DNA of 64,000 nt. It comes from Siderastrea siderea (lineage: Eukaryota; Cnidaria; Anthozoa; Scleractinia; Rhizangiidae). The stretch lies in the NCBI GenBank assembly GCA_964030785.1, contig OZ034968.1, positions 74,818,427 to 74,882,426 of the forward strand, in the 5' to 3' direction. Every line of letters begins with the position of its first letter. Position 1 is the stretch's first letter. Below the pieces are notes generated by a model that was given only the letters and a program-made list of their open reading frames with translations, was not told the origin of the DNA and made no database searches. Below, piece after piece: positions 44,080 through 55,412 of the stretch. Made by a program: the position numbers and the translations under genes.

Positions 44080-44280
44080 CACGACTACGAGTAAGGCGCT
44101 GTCTCTTTTTTTACAATAAACTTAGTTTTCAGTTATAACAGACAAACCCGGTTAAAAAATCTTCTTTGTTGTAGTTCATTCGGCATAATTTATTTATTTT
44201 TGAGTTACCTCTTTCGTATTGTAAAACCTTTTAAAGTTAATTTGGCTTTTAATTTTAATTATATGAAAATTTGGATTTTT
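44080..44280 (+). repeat. LTR relic
   Basis: GAGTAAGGCGCTGTC, TTACAATAAACTTAG and TTTTAATTATATGA match in order the middle of LTRs C, D and F (for example AGGGCGCTGTCCTTG at 21653). Ends are not recognisable. Confidence 0.45.
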
Positions 44281-44437
44281 AAGTACTATTTCAAAAACGA
44301 GTGCGAGTGTTTCATCACGATTTCCAAACACGAGAAAACAGATGAAAGCACGAGGCCGCTTCGGCCGAGTGCTTTTATTGTTTTTGAGTGTTTGAAAATC
44401 GTGATGAAACACGATGCACGAGTTTTTGAAATGACTT
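44281..44437. mobile_element. Palindromic MITE, about 157 bp
   Basis: The arms (TTTCAAAAACGAGTG, GTGTTTCATCACGATTT) form an almost complete hairpin with a short loop around the GGCCGCTTCGGCC palindrome. It has no ORF. Confidence 0.7.
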
Positions 44438-44643
44438 CTCTAAAGAAACAATACAAAATTATGCAGTGCTGTATTTTTTCCCATTTTTCTTTAAAATGCC
44501 TTGTATGTGTGATTTGTTGTATTCAGTCGGCATTCATTGTATTTGTGAGCTTTTGTTTTTAATTATCCAATAGTTTCGCGTTGCACCAAATTTGTATTCC
44601 AAAAGCGTTGTGAACTTGAAGTGAATTACATATTGTTTTTGCC

Positions 44644-45215
44644 ATGGCCGAAGGAAGGTTTCGCTGCCCGAAAACAATCGAGGAAGAAGAACTTTGCGTA
44701 GAGAGAGCAGTACTGACCGAAGTCTACCAGGTATAAAAATAAGTGGGCAGTAGGCATTTTTGAGGATTGGCAACGAGGGCGAAGTGTCAAGTCTCCAATA
44801 CTCGAAGTTGGTGGAGTTTTTAAAGAGTATGAACTGCACAAAGTTCTCTAAGGTGCGGGATTGCAGAAAAACGCCTCACACTCATTTGCATCTCATTGGA
44901 TAACAAAAGAATAACAAAATAGCACATTTGTTATATGCCTCGTTCTTTTAAACTCTGAATTAATTTTCCGCAATCCCGCACCTCACTCACAAAGTTCAGC
45001 CGCTTACTCAGCCCATAACAGAGATGGACGCATTGACGCTCAACTACTGGCTATCCAAATTTGTTCAAGAGGTGGCAAAGTCTTCGAAAGATCCATACCC
45101 CCCGAAAACGTTGTACCAGATTGTCTGCGGCATTCGCCGATTCATGGTGGAAAAGAACCCAGCCATCGAGTTCAATCCCTTGGACTCTGGATACTATGCG
45201 AGTCTGTTTTGGTGA
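44644..45215 (+). pseudogene. DUF3504/Crypton-type (ZMYM-like) gene fragment, split by a MITE
   Basis: The frame after 44644 reads MAEGRFRCPKTIEEEEL, a stop, then KWAVGIFEDWQRGRSV and ILEVGGVFKEYELHKV. It resumes after the MITE with HKVQPLTQPITEMDALTLNY, WLSKFVQEVAK, YPPKTLYQIVCGIRRF and ends at TGA. This is the N-terminal region shared by Crypton-derived tyrosine-recombinase relatives and DUF3504/ZMYM proteins. The catalytic recombinase part is absent. One stop and the MITE break it. It is either a truncated Crypton-derived element or a gene fragment. Confidence 0.7.
44852..44982. mobile_element. MITE inserted in the DUF3504 fragment
   Basis: Inverted ends GGTGCGGGATTGC and CAATCCCGCACC. 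CACAAAGTTC occurs on both sides (44837-44846 and 44987-44996), and removing one copy plus the element restores continuity of the interrupted protein frame, so it is a target duplication of about 9-10 bp. Sister copy at 7356-7476. Confidence 0.8.
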
Positions 45216-45219
45216 CTTT

Positions 45220-45489
45220 AAGAAATGTACTGTAAACTTTAATTTCAAATGACTTCAGCTTGTCAGTTGGTAATTTGAAGTGCTTTTCGTGGTCATTGTT
45301 TATTAAAAATTAATGATTCATGTTAAGCTGTGTTTGAGTAATATATTTATCACTAGTGATGAAAACGTGAGGAAACACTAGTGATTTTCAACTGGTGTTT
45401 CATTGAGTTTCAAACTCATCGACCTGACCCGAATGGGGCGCTCTGGTTGGCTTATGACGTCATAAATTATTAATGAGTTTGAGAACCAT
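45220..45489. other. No gene seen
   Basis: It contains an inverted pair (CACTAGTG-centred at 45351-45385; TCAAACTCAT and ATGAGTTTGA at 45408-45483) suggesting another small palindromic repeat next to LTR F. Confidence 0.35.
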
Positions 45490-46222
45490 TGTCACAGGAC
45501 GATTTGCAGTTATTTTAGTTTTAATAGCAAGTAAACAGTTTTTATGGATTTTAGAAAGTTCTGCTTATCAATGACAGTGTAAGAGAAGGAAAAGCTTATT
45601 GCTAATTCTAAGATATATTTGGATCACGTTACAACCTTTTAACTTCAGTCAGTGGCAGCGCTTAATTCTATGCCAAATGCGATTTTATTTTACATATTTT
45701 CAATTGAAGGAAATTTTTCAAAAGATCCCTCAGTGAAAAGGTCCCCACTTGCGTGAGGTCTGAAATGACATATCTTAAGTTTCTAATTGCTTTTAATGGT
45801 CAAGACATCCCGGCTACAATTTGGACAGGACCTTCCTTAACAAAGATAAGTTTCCTATTTAAAAAGTTTTAAGAAGTGTTTTTGCAAGCTCTTATTAATT
45901 AGTTAGAATAATCTTCGACGTTTAAGTTTCGTTCCCACGAATATGAATAGGGCGCTGTCTATGTTTGCAATTAGCCTAAGTTTAAACGCTACTTTTTCGT
46001 TATAACAACTTAAGTTAAATTGTAAGTCTTAGTAGAAGAAAGTAAAAGCCGAAGAGAAAAGAAAAAAAGAAAGTTGTAGAAGCCAGAAGAAGAAGACTGA
46101 ATTAAAAGAAGAGAGAAGCATGAGTTTCAGTCTAGCGTTGTTGAGTTATTATGAATTGGTCGTCTCGCAGCAGCGAGTCGCTCAGTTAAACCACCTAAAA
46201 CAATAAAATCCCCCTTTTCACA
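45490..46222 (+). repeat. LTR F (733 bp)
   Basis: It begins TGTCACAGGACG, ends TTTTCACA, and is collinear with LTR C (GGGCGCTGTC at 45949, a GAAGAAG region, ending CAGCGAGTCGCTC and the terminal block). A degenerate heat-shock element (TTTTAGAAAGTTC) lies at 45549-45561, 59 bp from the start. No internal domains were found beside it, so it is probably a solo LTR. Confidence 0.75.
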
Positions 46223-47000
46223 CCGTCGTGAAAACTGATCTATACCCTTAGCATATGATAAACATACGTAAAAAGTTAAAAGATAGAGGCGGTTAGAAAG
46301 TACAAAGTAGAAGAAAAGAGTGTAGCCGTCAGTGTTTTGTTACTTATGTTTGTGTATAGCAGCTTGTTCCAGTACTCGAGCGAAGCAGAGTTAGCCTTAA
46401 GGCAATTCTTTCCCCGAAGGGGAAAACTACCTCTTTTATCTTATACATTTAAAGCTTAGAATTTCCTGTAGACGACTGAACAATGTAATAAAGAGGTTCT
46501 TGTTTTGCGTGATTTTTAAAATGGCATCTTTCTAGTTAATATCTTTTGGTTTGGGTCTCTTTGTCCCCAACTTTTGACATGTGTTTCCTTAAAAGTGTTT
46601 TCTGAATTTTTAATAGTTTAGTCAAATAGACGTGGATTTTTCCGAACTTTAAATTTCAATTTCAGTTTTTAGCTGTGATAGCTCAAGATATCCTAAAAAC
46701 TCTACCGCAAAAGAAACTTACTTTATATTGCGGGTTGTATATTGTATATTTTATATTTTATATTTTAGATCTGTGACATTTGTATTTCTTATTTTAGATT
46801 TTAATACTTTTTATTTTATGGAGGACCTCCCTGAAAACCACGTACTTACGTGACGGGCGCTTCCTCGTTAAAGATTGTTTTTATTTTTTTTTATTTTTTA
46901 TCTTTGATCGGCGTTGCAACTTTTCAAACTGAATTTAGTTTTTAATTTTAATTATATGATAATTACTTCTTAGCTGTCAAAAGTGATCTACAACCTTAGA
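46223..47000 (+). repeat. LTR relics and AT-rich simple sequence
   Basis: Near 46370-46430 a GCAGAGTTAGCCTT...GAAGGGGAAAACT block resembles an LTR end. Near 46508-46580 and 46925-46980 (AATTTTAATTATATGATAATTA) LTR-interior blocks recur. At 46736-46810 there is a (TATTT)n-type simple repeat. Confidence 0.4.
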
Positions 47001-50000
47001 ATACGGAAAGATCACCATAAGAACTGAGAGGAAGAAAGGCAAAAGTAAATTGTAAGTGCTCGACGACTTTCAATTCCTTTGTTTATAATACAGCTAAACA
47101 AATGTTAGCTGTATTAATTAAAACTCCTTGTGGGTTAATGTTTATAAACTACCTCATGTCCATTTTTGTCTGAGTCTAACCTGCGCCTTACAACCAAAAC
47201 AAGAGAATTTTGCCCGTCAATGATTTCCTACAAAAACAAAGAAGGGAAAGGTTAGAAATGTTTCTGTTTTAGACGAGAAAGCTAATCTTCTCTCACAAAC
47301 ACAGCCGTATTACAATTAATGAGATGCCAATGACATCTGCCGCTCTCGTGGGTTATGTTTATAATACGCTGGATAGCCTTGCATTTAAATGCGGTGATCC
47401 ATTAGCGTTTTCTTTTAGCCTTTCAACAAGATGAAAACCTTAGGTTCAATTTATCTGAAAGACAGATGTTGAAGCTGACGTCTGAAAAACTTAAATTTGC
47501 AGTCGTATGTCTCGAAAACGACCAATCACAAATTGTGTACATAGGCTCACCTGATTTGCATTTTTTTAAAAATAGTTTCCTGTGCGTGGAACTGAGAGAT
47601 TATCCTCCTCATCATGGATTCCCTTGAAAAATAACGAACAGAAAAGTAAGAAACTGCGGTTGGTAGTGCGATTTTGGCGAGGTCTTCGTGATACAAAATG
47701 ATTTACCACGTGTGGTTGAAAATTACTGAAACTAAAGGGAAGGTTTTGAACAAAATCTGTAGTATTGATGTCCCCTAGCATGGTGACGCAAGGAAGTTGA
47801 AAACATTTACTTCAACATTTCAGGATAAACGAAGTCGCCTGTGGCCTACAATTTTATGAAGGATAAGTTATAAAATTAAGTGTTATTTGAATAATACCAA
47901 TTCCACTAATTCCATTTTCCCTTTCACTGATCATTTATCAATTTCCAGCCTTCGTTCAATCACTGCCTACTTTCGTATCCACTGAGCGGTTTTTTAAGTT
48001 TTCTGTACTGAAAATTAATAATGGACGTCTTTGGTATTAACTTGGGGGATGTTTGGCGTCTGTGATCGAAGACGACGTAGATAATTTGGATAAATTGGAC
48101 TCAAATGGAACTGTTTATTCTCGTAAAATTTTTTTCATTGTCCAAGATGAAAAGAACACAGGTGCTACTAGCAATCTAAAATAAACGCAAACCCTTCAGG
48201 ATGTTATCGGAGAAAACCTTATAAAGGCTGAAAAAATATTAACCAGAATATTTTATTCGTGAAAAGTAAAGTAAATAGCAAAGATTTCATGTAACTGGAG
48301 TAAAGAAAGCAGAGGGCGAAACACTATTCAATTTATTTGCTATTTAACAGTGAAGTTGTTGTAGGTGTGGGTGTTGTTGGGAAATGAAACATTACCATCT
48401 CAGTGTATCTTCCAGAAAACTCAAGAGATTTAACAAACATTGCAACCGAGCACTGCCATTTGTCGAATAAAATGAACAGAAAAGATATAGTGTAACTAGC
48501 AACGATGCAGGGCGAAATGAAGATTACCTGTAATCGAAACAAAAATTGAACTTAGCAATGCTCTATTTCAATCCTTCGATTTCATGTTTTGTTTCGAACG
48601 ATTGTAAATAATGAAGATTTTTTAAATTGAAAACTACTACTTTTTGCGACGGAAAATGCTACACAGATTCACAACATAAATCTAAATGAAACTGACATCA
48701 TACCTTTGATTCTGTCTTCCTTTCGATCTGAATTTGTGTTGATGATGGGCGAGTCGCGAGTGACTAGCGAGTTCGTGCGACTGTCGACGGGGGCGAAGCT
48801 TTGATTATGCTTTCACCTGCTTCGTTGTATTTAATCAAATGACCTTGAGCATGCGCAACGCAGGAAGTTGCGGAAAGCACTTTCTTTCCCAAAGAGCTTC
48901 CCTTTTCGCGTTCACACGAAATAATCGATGCAGAAAATCCAAGGTTTTTCCGAAGAGTGGAATGAGCAACCTTTTTCTCTAGAAAATTGTGTTTCTGTGT
49001 AGACTGGAAATATTATACTAAAGTAGATAACATCATACATCATAAAGTAGATGCGAACATGGTTTCAGTGACAACGATAAGGTCTCCATGTGAAACATGT
49101 GTTCATAAAACCTCGTTACCAGGGTGTCTCTTCTTCCCTTCCCCTGGAGGGACGATGTTGGTGTTTATAGAATCGTTCATAGAATCGTTTTAGAAATCAG
49201 TGACACAGTCAAAAAGGAAGTTGACTTTTTTGCTTTTAGATTTTATTGCTTAACGAGTGAGAACAACATCTATCGATTCCAAGAAAAAAAATGCCTCTTG
49301 AGATGTGCTCGACAAAACCTATGCGGTTGGAGGCCATGTTGAAAAACCTGTAATTGTTTGTTGTGCTCTTGAAATGTAAAACAAATAACGATTTGAATTA
49401 TGTAACAAAGAGTGATGCCCAGTATCCCACGCAAATCGTTTTTACGGGAGAGGGTAATACGACTCCCCCACCCCCCTCCCCTAAAAAAAACCTTGGAGGC
49501 TAAGCGATGCCGAGCCGGACTAAATGAAGATTGATTGTTGCAAGTAAAGACAAGTCACAAATCAACGATTTATTCCGATTTATTTCACTCTATTTAAAGT
49601 CTGAAGTAAAAATAAAAATGTCACTTTGAATCAGAAAAAAAATTACACCGTTTTATCTTATTTACAGGCCTGTTGTTTACCTGTTTCATGGTCACTACCA
49701 AGAGATTGCCACTGCACAAGTTGTGGTGACTTACAACAGCGAGTGGCGACGATTTCAATCCATTCGTTGAGTGTTTCACAGGAAAAAAGCAAAGGAGGTT
49801 ATGGTGATCGTTAATGGCAAATTTCGTGCTCTTGTCTAGTATTCCCCGTGAAGGGGCGGATGGAAATCTCTTTGTACTCAAAAACATCTGGTGTTGTTGA
49901 AGATGCTGTTGAATTGTCCGTGGATAACTGACGAACCCCTTTCACATTTTAAGGTATCAGAAAACGGAAAAATTGCCATTTTTCATAATTTGACTTTTTC

Positions 50001-50180
50001 AAATAGATAAATTTCCATACGATCTTTCATTTGAAAAAAAACTGCATTAAAAAATGTTATATCTGCCGATAGTAATAGCGCGTAAAAGATTTTTTGCATG
50101 TTAATTACTTAATTGAGCGTTGACAGGTTCTGTCATATGGAAAATTAGCGGGACAAGAAGTCACGTGACATCAAAGCACA
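47001..50180. other. No gene recognised
   Basis: About 3 kb of mixed sequence. Short frames at 47566-47781 (minus), 48987-49193 (plus) and 49626-49887 show no known motif. A C-rich run (ACTCCCCCACCCCCC) lies at 49461-49478. This could be spacer or contain exons I cannot see. Confidence 0.35.
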
Positions 50181-50216
50181 CAGGCGAAGTTGACACGCGA
50201 TCGATGCGCTTTGGCG

Positions 50217-50495
50217 ATGCCTGGCAAAAGAAAGAGATCTTGCCCGTTTTCTTCGTCAAAACGGAGACGAAAGAAAGCTAAGAAAAGTTTCAACCAAGAA
50301 TGTGCAGCCATTTTAGCTGCAAGCGACAGAGGGTCGTATTACAACCAGCAGGAATGGCTCGAAAAAGTGGAAGAACATGTAAACAATAGAGAAGTGAGCA
50401 AGCAGATGGTCGACCAGATGAGCGCGAGCCGCGCAAAAATACAGCTAAATGAATCCGTGGAGGTTTTCCGCGTTTTATCTTGTCTTCCACGCTGA
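50217..50495 (+). CDS. Unrecognised basic ORF (possible first exon)
   Basis: ATG at 50217 (MPGKRKRSCPFSSSKRRRKK) opens a nuclear-localisation-like basic N-terminus followed by an amphipathic helical stretch (EWLEKVEEHVNNREVSKQMV). The frame stops at 50493-50495. A GT at 50464 could be a donor. The opposite strand over the same bases also carries a long open frame, so only one of the two is likely real. Confidence 0.3.
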   Translation: MPGKRKRSCPFSSSKRRRKKAKKSFNQECAAILAASDRGSYYNQQEWLEKVEEHVNNREVSKQMVDQMSASRAKIQLNESVEVFRVLSCLPR

Positions 50496-50814
50496 TTTCC
50501 AGTGAAGAAGCAAAATCACTCCCATCGTAACTGAAAGAAAGTAAATCATTATTAGGGACTGAATAAAAGTAGCCGCCAGCACGTGGCACGGTTTGCAATC
50601 CGGCGGACCATGATTGTTTATATTGACTAGTCTTTCGTTGAATAAAAGAATCACCGGTGAAAAATCTTTTCTTCCTTACCCAGCCAATGTCATTTCTTCT
50701 ACCATCTTTTCCTTTGCATCGACATCGGAAGCCAAACTCTCTATGACGGCGCCCGCTCGCTCATCTGCCGCGTTTGTTTTTGTTCGCTTGGACGTTCTCT
50801 GCGACTTTCTGCGG

Positions 50815-52944
50815 GGGCGACCCTAAAACGCGGAATGGCGGAATGACGGAACGGCGGAACGGCGGAAAATTACCCCAAATCCTAAAACGCGGAATGGCGG
50901 AAAATCACCCCAAATCCTAAAACGCAGAATGGCGGAAAATCCTATAACGCGGAATGGCGGAAAATCCTAAAACGCGGAATGGCGGAAAATCACCCCACAT
51001 CCTAAAACGCGGAACGGCGGAAAATCACCCATAATCCTAAAACGCGGAACGTTAAGAATTGGAGGAAGCTAATAAATCCCTGAAAGTAACGACCCTCCGA
51101 AAGTAACGATGCCCGCGATAGTAGCGACCCCCAAATTGATTCAATGCTTATCATCTACAGATGACCGAAAGAATATAGACGGCAATGGCGTGATTTAAAG
51201 ACAATGATAAACAAGATATCTGTACACGCATACCCAGAGTTCACACATTCGTACTGCCAAAAATTCACGGTTTTCATGTAGTGGCATTGTTTTCATTATG
51301 TTGACTGAAACTCCGAGTAAAGCAGAGTACGTAACGTATTAATTAGGAGTCTACCTTTTTGTCGAGGGTAGAGAGGGTCGAGGGTTTCATGTCGAGGGTC
51401 GAGGGTACCATGTCAAGGGTCTAGGGTAACTTTGTTTTCCCAAGAAAAATTAAACCGAATTTAACTAAAATACTTAAATATAATTAAAGAAAAAAAATTG
51501 ATTTCTAAGCTTTGAGCTGCCCGTGTGTTTCATGCTTTTAACGGTGCCGACCACTTTAAAATTATCTTCAGTCTACGATCTTTTTAAATACGTAAAATAT
51601 AGCCTTCCCCGATAACATAGGAGGCCGCAAATTAACACCGAAAAAAGGCTTTTTCACGAATAAACTCAACCTTCATCTGGGCTCGCGAATGCCCTGAAGG
51701 AGGCGAAGAACGATTTCTTTCTTTCCATTGCTTTCTTCCTACAAAAAGCTGCCATATTTACTTCAGCTTAGCAGCCTAGCATTTCCACGCTTTCTACCGC
51801 TGTTTCAAAAATCTGTAGTCTCCTAAATGGATCTACACGACAGTTTTTAAAATACATCAGAAAGCGAATCGAAAGTCAGGCATCGTTCTTCAAAATAAAA
51901 GAATAGAAAGGTTATCCTGTTAGATTTTCATTCATTTTTTGCAAACTAAATAGCTAAAGTATAGTTTTGTTACGTTTTAGCCTATCGTTCGATTCAATCG
52001 CTCGATATTTTCCTTTCATATTAATTGAATTACCAAAATTAATCCGTTGCCATTTTAGGCTTAGGTTACGAAACACAAAGCACTGCATATATGGACAGTT
52101 GCTGTTAATATTAATTCCCGTTAAAGTTAGTGTTACGTTAATGTTAGCCAAGCATGATTTTTTATGACCTTTTAATGTTTTTTATGATTTATTATTGTAA
52201 TTTTGGACTTTGTTTTAGTAGACGAAATAAGTCACGACTTATGAAACTGAATAAAAATATCAAAATATATTTTCGATTTTAGAATAAGTATTTAGCATTT
52301 TAGTATAAAAATAACAAATCTTGATTAACGACTCGACTGATAAACGATTGAGTGACTACAATAAAACAGTTAAATCGTTTATTTTTGACGCTGTGACTTT
52401 GAGATTATCTACGTTACTGAGTAACCAATGTTTTTGATAAACAATTAAATAAAAGAGAATCAGGAAGAGAAGTGCAATATCTGCAGATGTCTTCTGTTGT
52501 GTTTTACGGTAGTAAACTGTTGAAGGCGGGGGTGAAGTATGGGAATATGAAGTTAGTCACAATTCGCACTGTACAGGTGAGGGCTCGCGGGAAACCTTGC
52601 AGCTGAACATTAGCGCCATTTGGCTTAGCCTGACTGTTTTTTCGTCAAGCGAATCAGTGCCATGTAATTTTGTTTCCCACGTCTTAGGATTATGGGTGAT
52701 TTTCCGCCGTTCCGCGTTTTAGGATTATGGGTGATTTTCCGCCGTTCCGCGTTTTGGGATGTGGGGTGATTTTCCGCCATTCCGCGTTTTAGGATTTTCC
52801 GCCATTCTGCGTTTTAGGATTTTCCGCCATTCCGCGTTTTAGGATTTGGGGTGATTTTCCGCCATTCCGCGTTTTAGGATTTGGGGTAATTTTCCGCCGT
52901 TCCGCCGTTCCGTCATTCCGCCATTCCGCGTTTTAGGGTCGCCC
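50815..52944. mobile_element. 2.1-kb DNA transposon with repeat-built long TIRs and 8-bp target duplication
   Basis: The termini begin GGGCGACCCTAAAACGCGG and are inverted. Each TIR (about 240 bp) is a run of 20-40 bp tandem units of the type GGAATGGCGGAAAATC. Flanks are TTCTGCGG on both sides (50807-50814, 52945-52952). There is no transposase ORF. The interior has minisatellites: CGAAAGTAACGA-like units at 51085-51130 and GTCGAGGGT units at 51361-51428. A GGG start plus 8-bp duplication fits hAT, P or Merlin type; I cannot choose. Confidence 0.85.
50822..51055. repeat. Left TIR tandem repeats
   Basis: Successive units of CCTAAAACGCGGAATGGCGG with AAAATCACCCCAAAT spacers, about seven copies, mirrored exactly in reverse complement at 52683-52938. 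Confidence 0.9.
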
Positions 52945-52979
52945 TTCTGCGGGCCTTGGGCATCGTTAATTGACCTGGT

Positions 52980-53480
52980 CAGAATTTCGAAGATTAGTCA
53001 CGATTGTACGTTAACTCCTACGTCGAATATGAACGCCGTTATGCTAAATCAAACGATAATTTTGCGTTTACTAGCCTGAGAGTTGTGGCTTCACACGTGC
53101 AGAAAGCGGTGTATTCAGGAGAATTATTTGCCGCCTTCGCGGCAGTTTGTGCCTGTTCCATGTTAACTGTCATAGTCCCATTGTTAGAGAAAATTGATTC
53201 CTCTGCAGTGTCTCCTGAGGTGTTATAATCCAGAGTATAATCTCATTACTCTTGGACGCAGCCGAAATTATATTTTCCCTGTTTTTCGAAAGGAAAAAAT
53301 AGGCGAGTTGAACGTGCATTTTGAATTCCAAGTCAGCAGCCCCTGGACCAATTTGGCTGAAATTTGGAGACTGTTGTCAGATAATTTTCCCACAATACCG
53401 TGTCGGCGAATTCTTTTTATTCCTCTCATAAAAAGTTATGACTTTTTTCCGCAGGCAGTTCTATTTTTTTCTCTTTTCTA
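52980..53480. other. Coding-like sequence of uncertain strand; no gene assigned
   Basis: The plus strand has an open frame at 53004-53228 (YVNSYVEYERRYAKSND, VVASHVQKAVYSGE). The minus strand over the same DNA is also open (TVNMEQAQTAAKAANN). Neither matches a family I know. At 53350-53470 the sequence (PWTNLAEIWRL on plus) is coding-like too. Confidence 0.25.
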
Positions 53481-53786
53481 ACTTTATCTTGTAGTAAAAA
53501 AATAACAAACGCACGTGTCAAAAGTCTGAGACACAGTTTTGGAGGTCAATGTGTGAAGAAACGAATGCCATGTTAATCGTTGTCTCCCGGCTAATTTTAG
53601 CGGGCGTATAACTCAATTTATGCAGACATGCAGTGTTGTAGACATATGCACATTTTTGAAGCACGGTGAAGTTTAACCGTTTAAAATAGAATTTGCTATA
53701 ATCTGTAATTATTAAGCTTTCAAAAAATGTATGGTTTATAGGGGTCTTTGTTAAAATAACGAGCGCTAAAGCGGACCGCGTGCGGC

Positions 53787-54819
53787 ATAGTCAATCGAAC
53801 CCAATCGAACTATATTTCAATCGAACTCAATCGAACTCCATCGATGGATTGAGTTCGATTGAATTCGGCAATCGAACGAAATCGAACTCACACACAAAAA
53901 AATTGGACAATCGAACGCAATCGAACGTTCGATTTCCGAACTCTTGATTTTTGTAAAACTGGTGTTAAAAATCAATAATAAGGCTTTGGAGGCTCGAGTT
54001 TATACCTCAGTAGAACACGTGTTTTTCGTAACCGCACAATTCCCGGAGAAATGGCTTCAGATACGCTGTGGGTTGTTAGTTTTAAATGCGTAGTAACAGG
54101 CTACCAAGAGTGCCGCTTTGACGTGGAGGAGGGTAAAGAGTTCAAAGTTTTAAAGAAAATAGGCGAGAAAGGCCGTGCTTTTCGAGTTGTAAATGAGTGC
54201 GGACAATTAGGTCACCTTCAACGTGAACTGGTCTGTGAACTGTGTCGCGGTTAGTAGTTTGCTGAAGTCTGTACTTTTTCATGAAAGTAATACTTCAAGT
54301 TGTCATCATTTTGCAACTGCAAGTTAACTTACAATGAAAACGGTCCAGTAGTTCCAGAATACGGTAAAACGCGGAATAATGTTAGCTTTGTTCTAATCTG
54401 TTCTTTTTACTGCACTGGACAGTTTATTTTTGTTATTGAATTATCATTAAACAAGGACGAGAAAAATGTGTTTTCGATGCGCTTGCCTTTTGTGTAGGTT
54501 CACTAGAGCTTGCGTACAGTAACCAAGCGGGCAGTCAGACCGCATAACATGACCTTTCTCCAAGCAAATTTATTCACCGAACACAATCGAACGTAATCCA
54601 TTGGACTGTGTTCGGTAGCCGAAATCAATCGAACATAATCCAATGGATTGAGTTCGATTCGGTTCGATTTGTTCGATCAATTCGATTGGTTCGGAAATCG
54701 AACTAACACAAAGTTCGGTGTTCGATTTCGTTCGATTGCCGGGATCAATCGAGCTCAATCCACGGATTGAGTTCGATTGAATTCGATTGAGTTCGATTTC
54801 CGAAAGTTCGATTGACTAT
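53787..54819. mobile_element. 1-kb element with CAATCGAAC-rich ends
   Basis: The ends are inverted copies of ATAGTCAATCGAAC. Both subterminal regions (53790-53940 and 54570-54815) are packed with direct and inverted CAATCGAAC/GTTCGATTG units. CGG lies near both outer borders but no certain target duplication is seen. The middle carries one ORF (54051-54254). Confidence 0.65.
54051..54254 (+). CDS. Small ORF inside the element, HIRAN-like by pattern
   Basis: 67 codons from ATG at 54051 to TAG. The order is a hydrophobic strand (LWVVSFKCVVTGY), an acidic turn with EGKEFKVLKKIGEKG, RAFRVVNECGQLGHL and a basic/Cys end (ELVCELCRG). The spacing GY ... V.EG..F.VLKK ... VVNECGQLGH resembles HIRAN domains (short beta-barrels found in HLTF-type helicases and as single-domain proteins). 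It is shorter than usual and lacks the typical REP.N.yD core. The ATG follows CGGAGAA. The assignment is a pattern guess. Confidence 0.35.
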   Translation: MASDTLWVVSFKCVVTGYQECRFDVEEGKEFKVLKKIGEKGRAFRVVNECGQLGHLQRELVCELCRG

Positions 54820-54839
54820 TCGGCTTGTTCCACGAGAGT

Positions 54840-55410
54840 TATTCTCTCATATCTCATGTCCACGGGCTAAACTTGAGTTCTGAGAAACGCGCACTGGGAA
54901 AGAAGCGGGGACTACTTGTCTCTTGTTGAAACGTACTCGTTTACGTTTGAAAACGTAAAAGTTTTTTTTTACCGTTGTTTAAAGTTTCTCTGTCCACACG
55001 AAGCGCATTAAAACGTTTTTGCCTGCCCACTACTCTCGCAATAGAGAGAAGAATGCCTGTCCACACGCACATGTCTCTAATGAGCATGAGCACTTCTGCG
55101 AGTAGCCGAGTCAGCGGATATAATTTGTAAAGCAGATGCGCATGATCGAGCTTTGCCGAGCCTGAAGATGTGTCGTTATTACATTCTCGTTATTACTAAA
55201 GCACAAGCACTTGTGCAGTGGGTTGAATTCGACCTCACGACGTCATCGCTGTAGAAAGTGTTCACACAAAAACACGAACAACGGCGTTTTTAAAATTTCC
55301 ACTTTGGAAAGGCTTTGCAGACATCTGCGTTGTCGGTGACCGTTTTCATCGGACACAAATGGAAAACTCTCGCGTTGTCAAACGAAAGCGGATACGTGTG
55401 TACGGGGCCT
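54840..55410. other. No gene seen
   Basis: Moderate GC, no open frame of interest. The region ends at the Harbinger-type MITE. Confidence 0.4.
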
Positions 55411-55412
55411 AA

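Larger units (their letters stand above)
50289..52963 (-). pseudogene. Putative two-exon minus-strand gene interrupted by a transposon
   Basis: On the minus strand ATG at 52963 reads MPKARR and reaches the transposon end at 52945. Past the element, after one copy of the 8-bp duplication, it continues in frame from 50806 (KSQRTSKRTKTNAADERAG, then ASDVDAKEKMVEEMTLAG) to a GT donor at 50680. A well-formed acceptor (TTTCTTTCAG) at 50530 opens a frame that joins in phase (YDGSDFASSLEISVEDK). The first exon has a basic start and an acidic helical part. I do not recognise the protein. It may be intact in relatives lacking the insertion, or itself be part of an older repeat. Confidence 0.4.
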
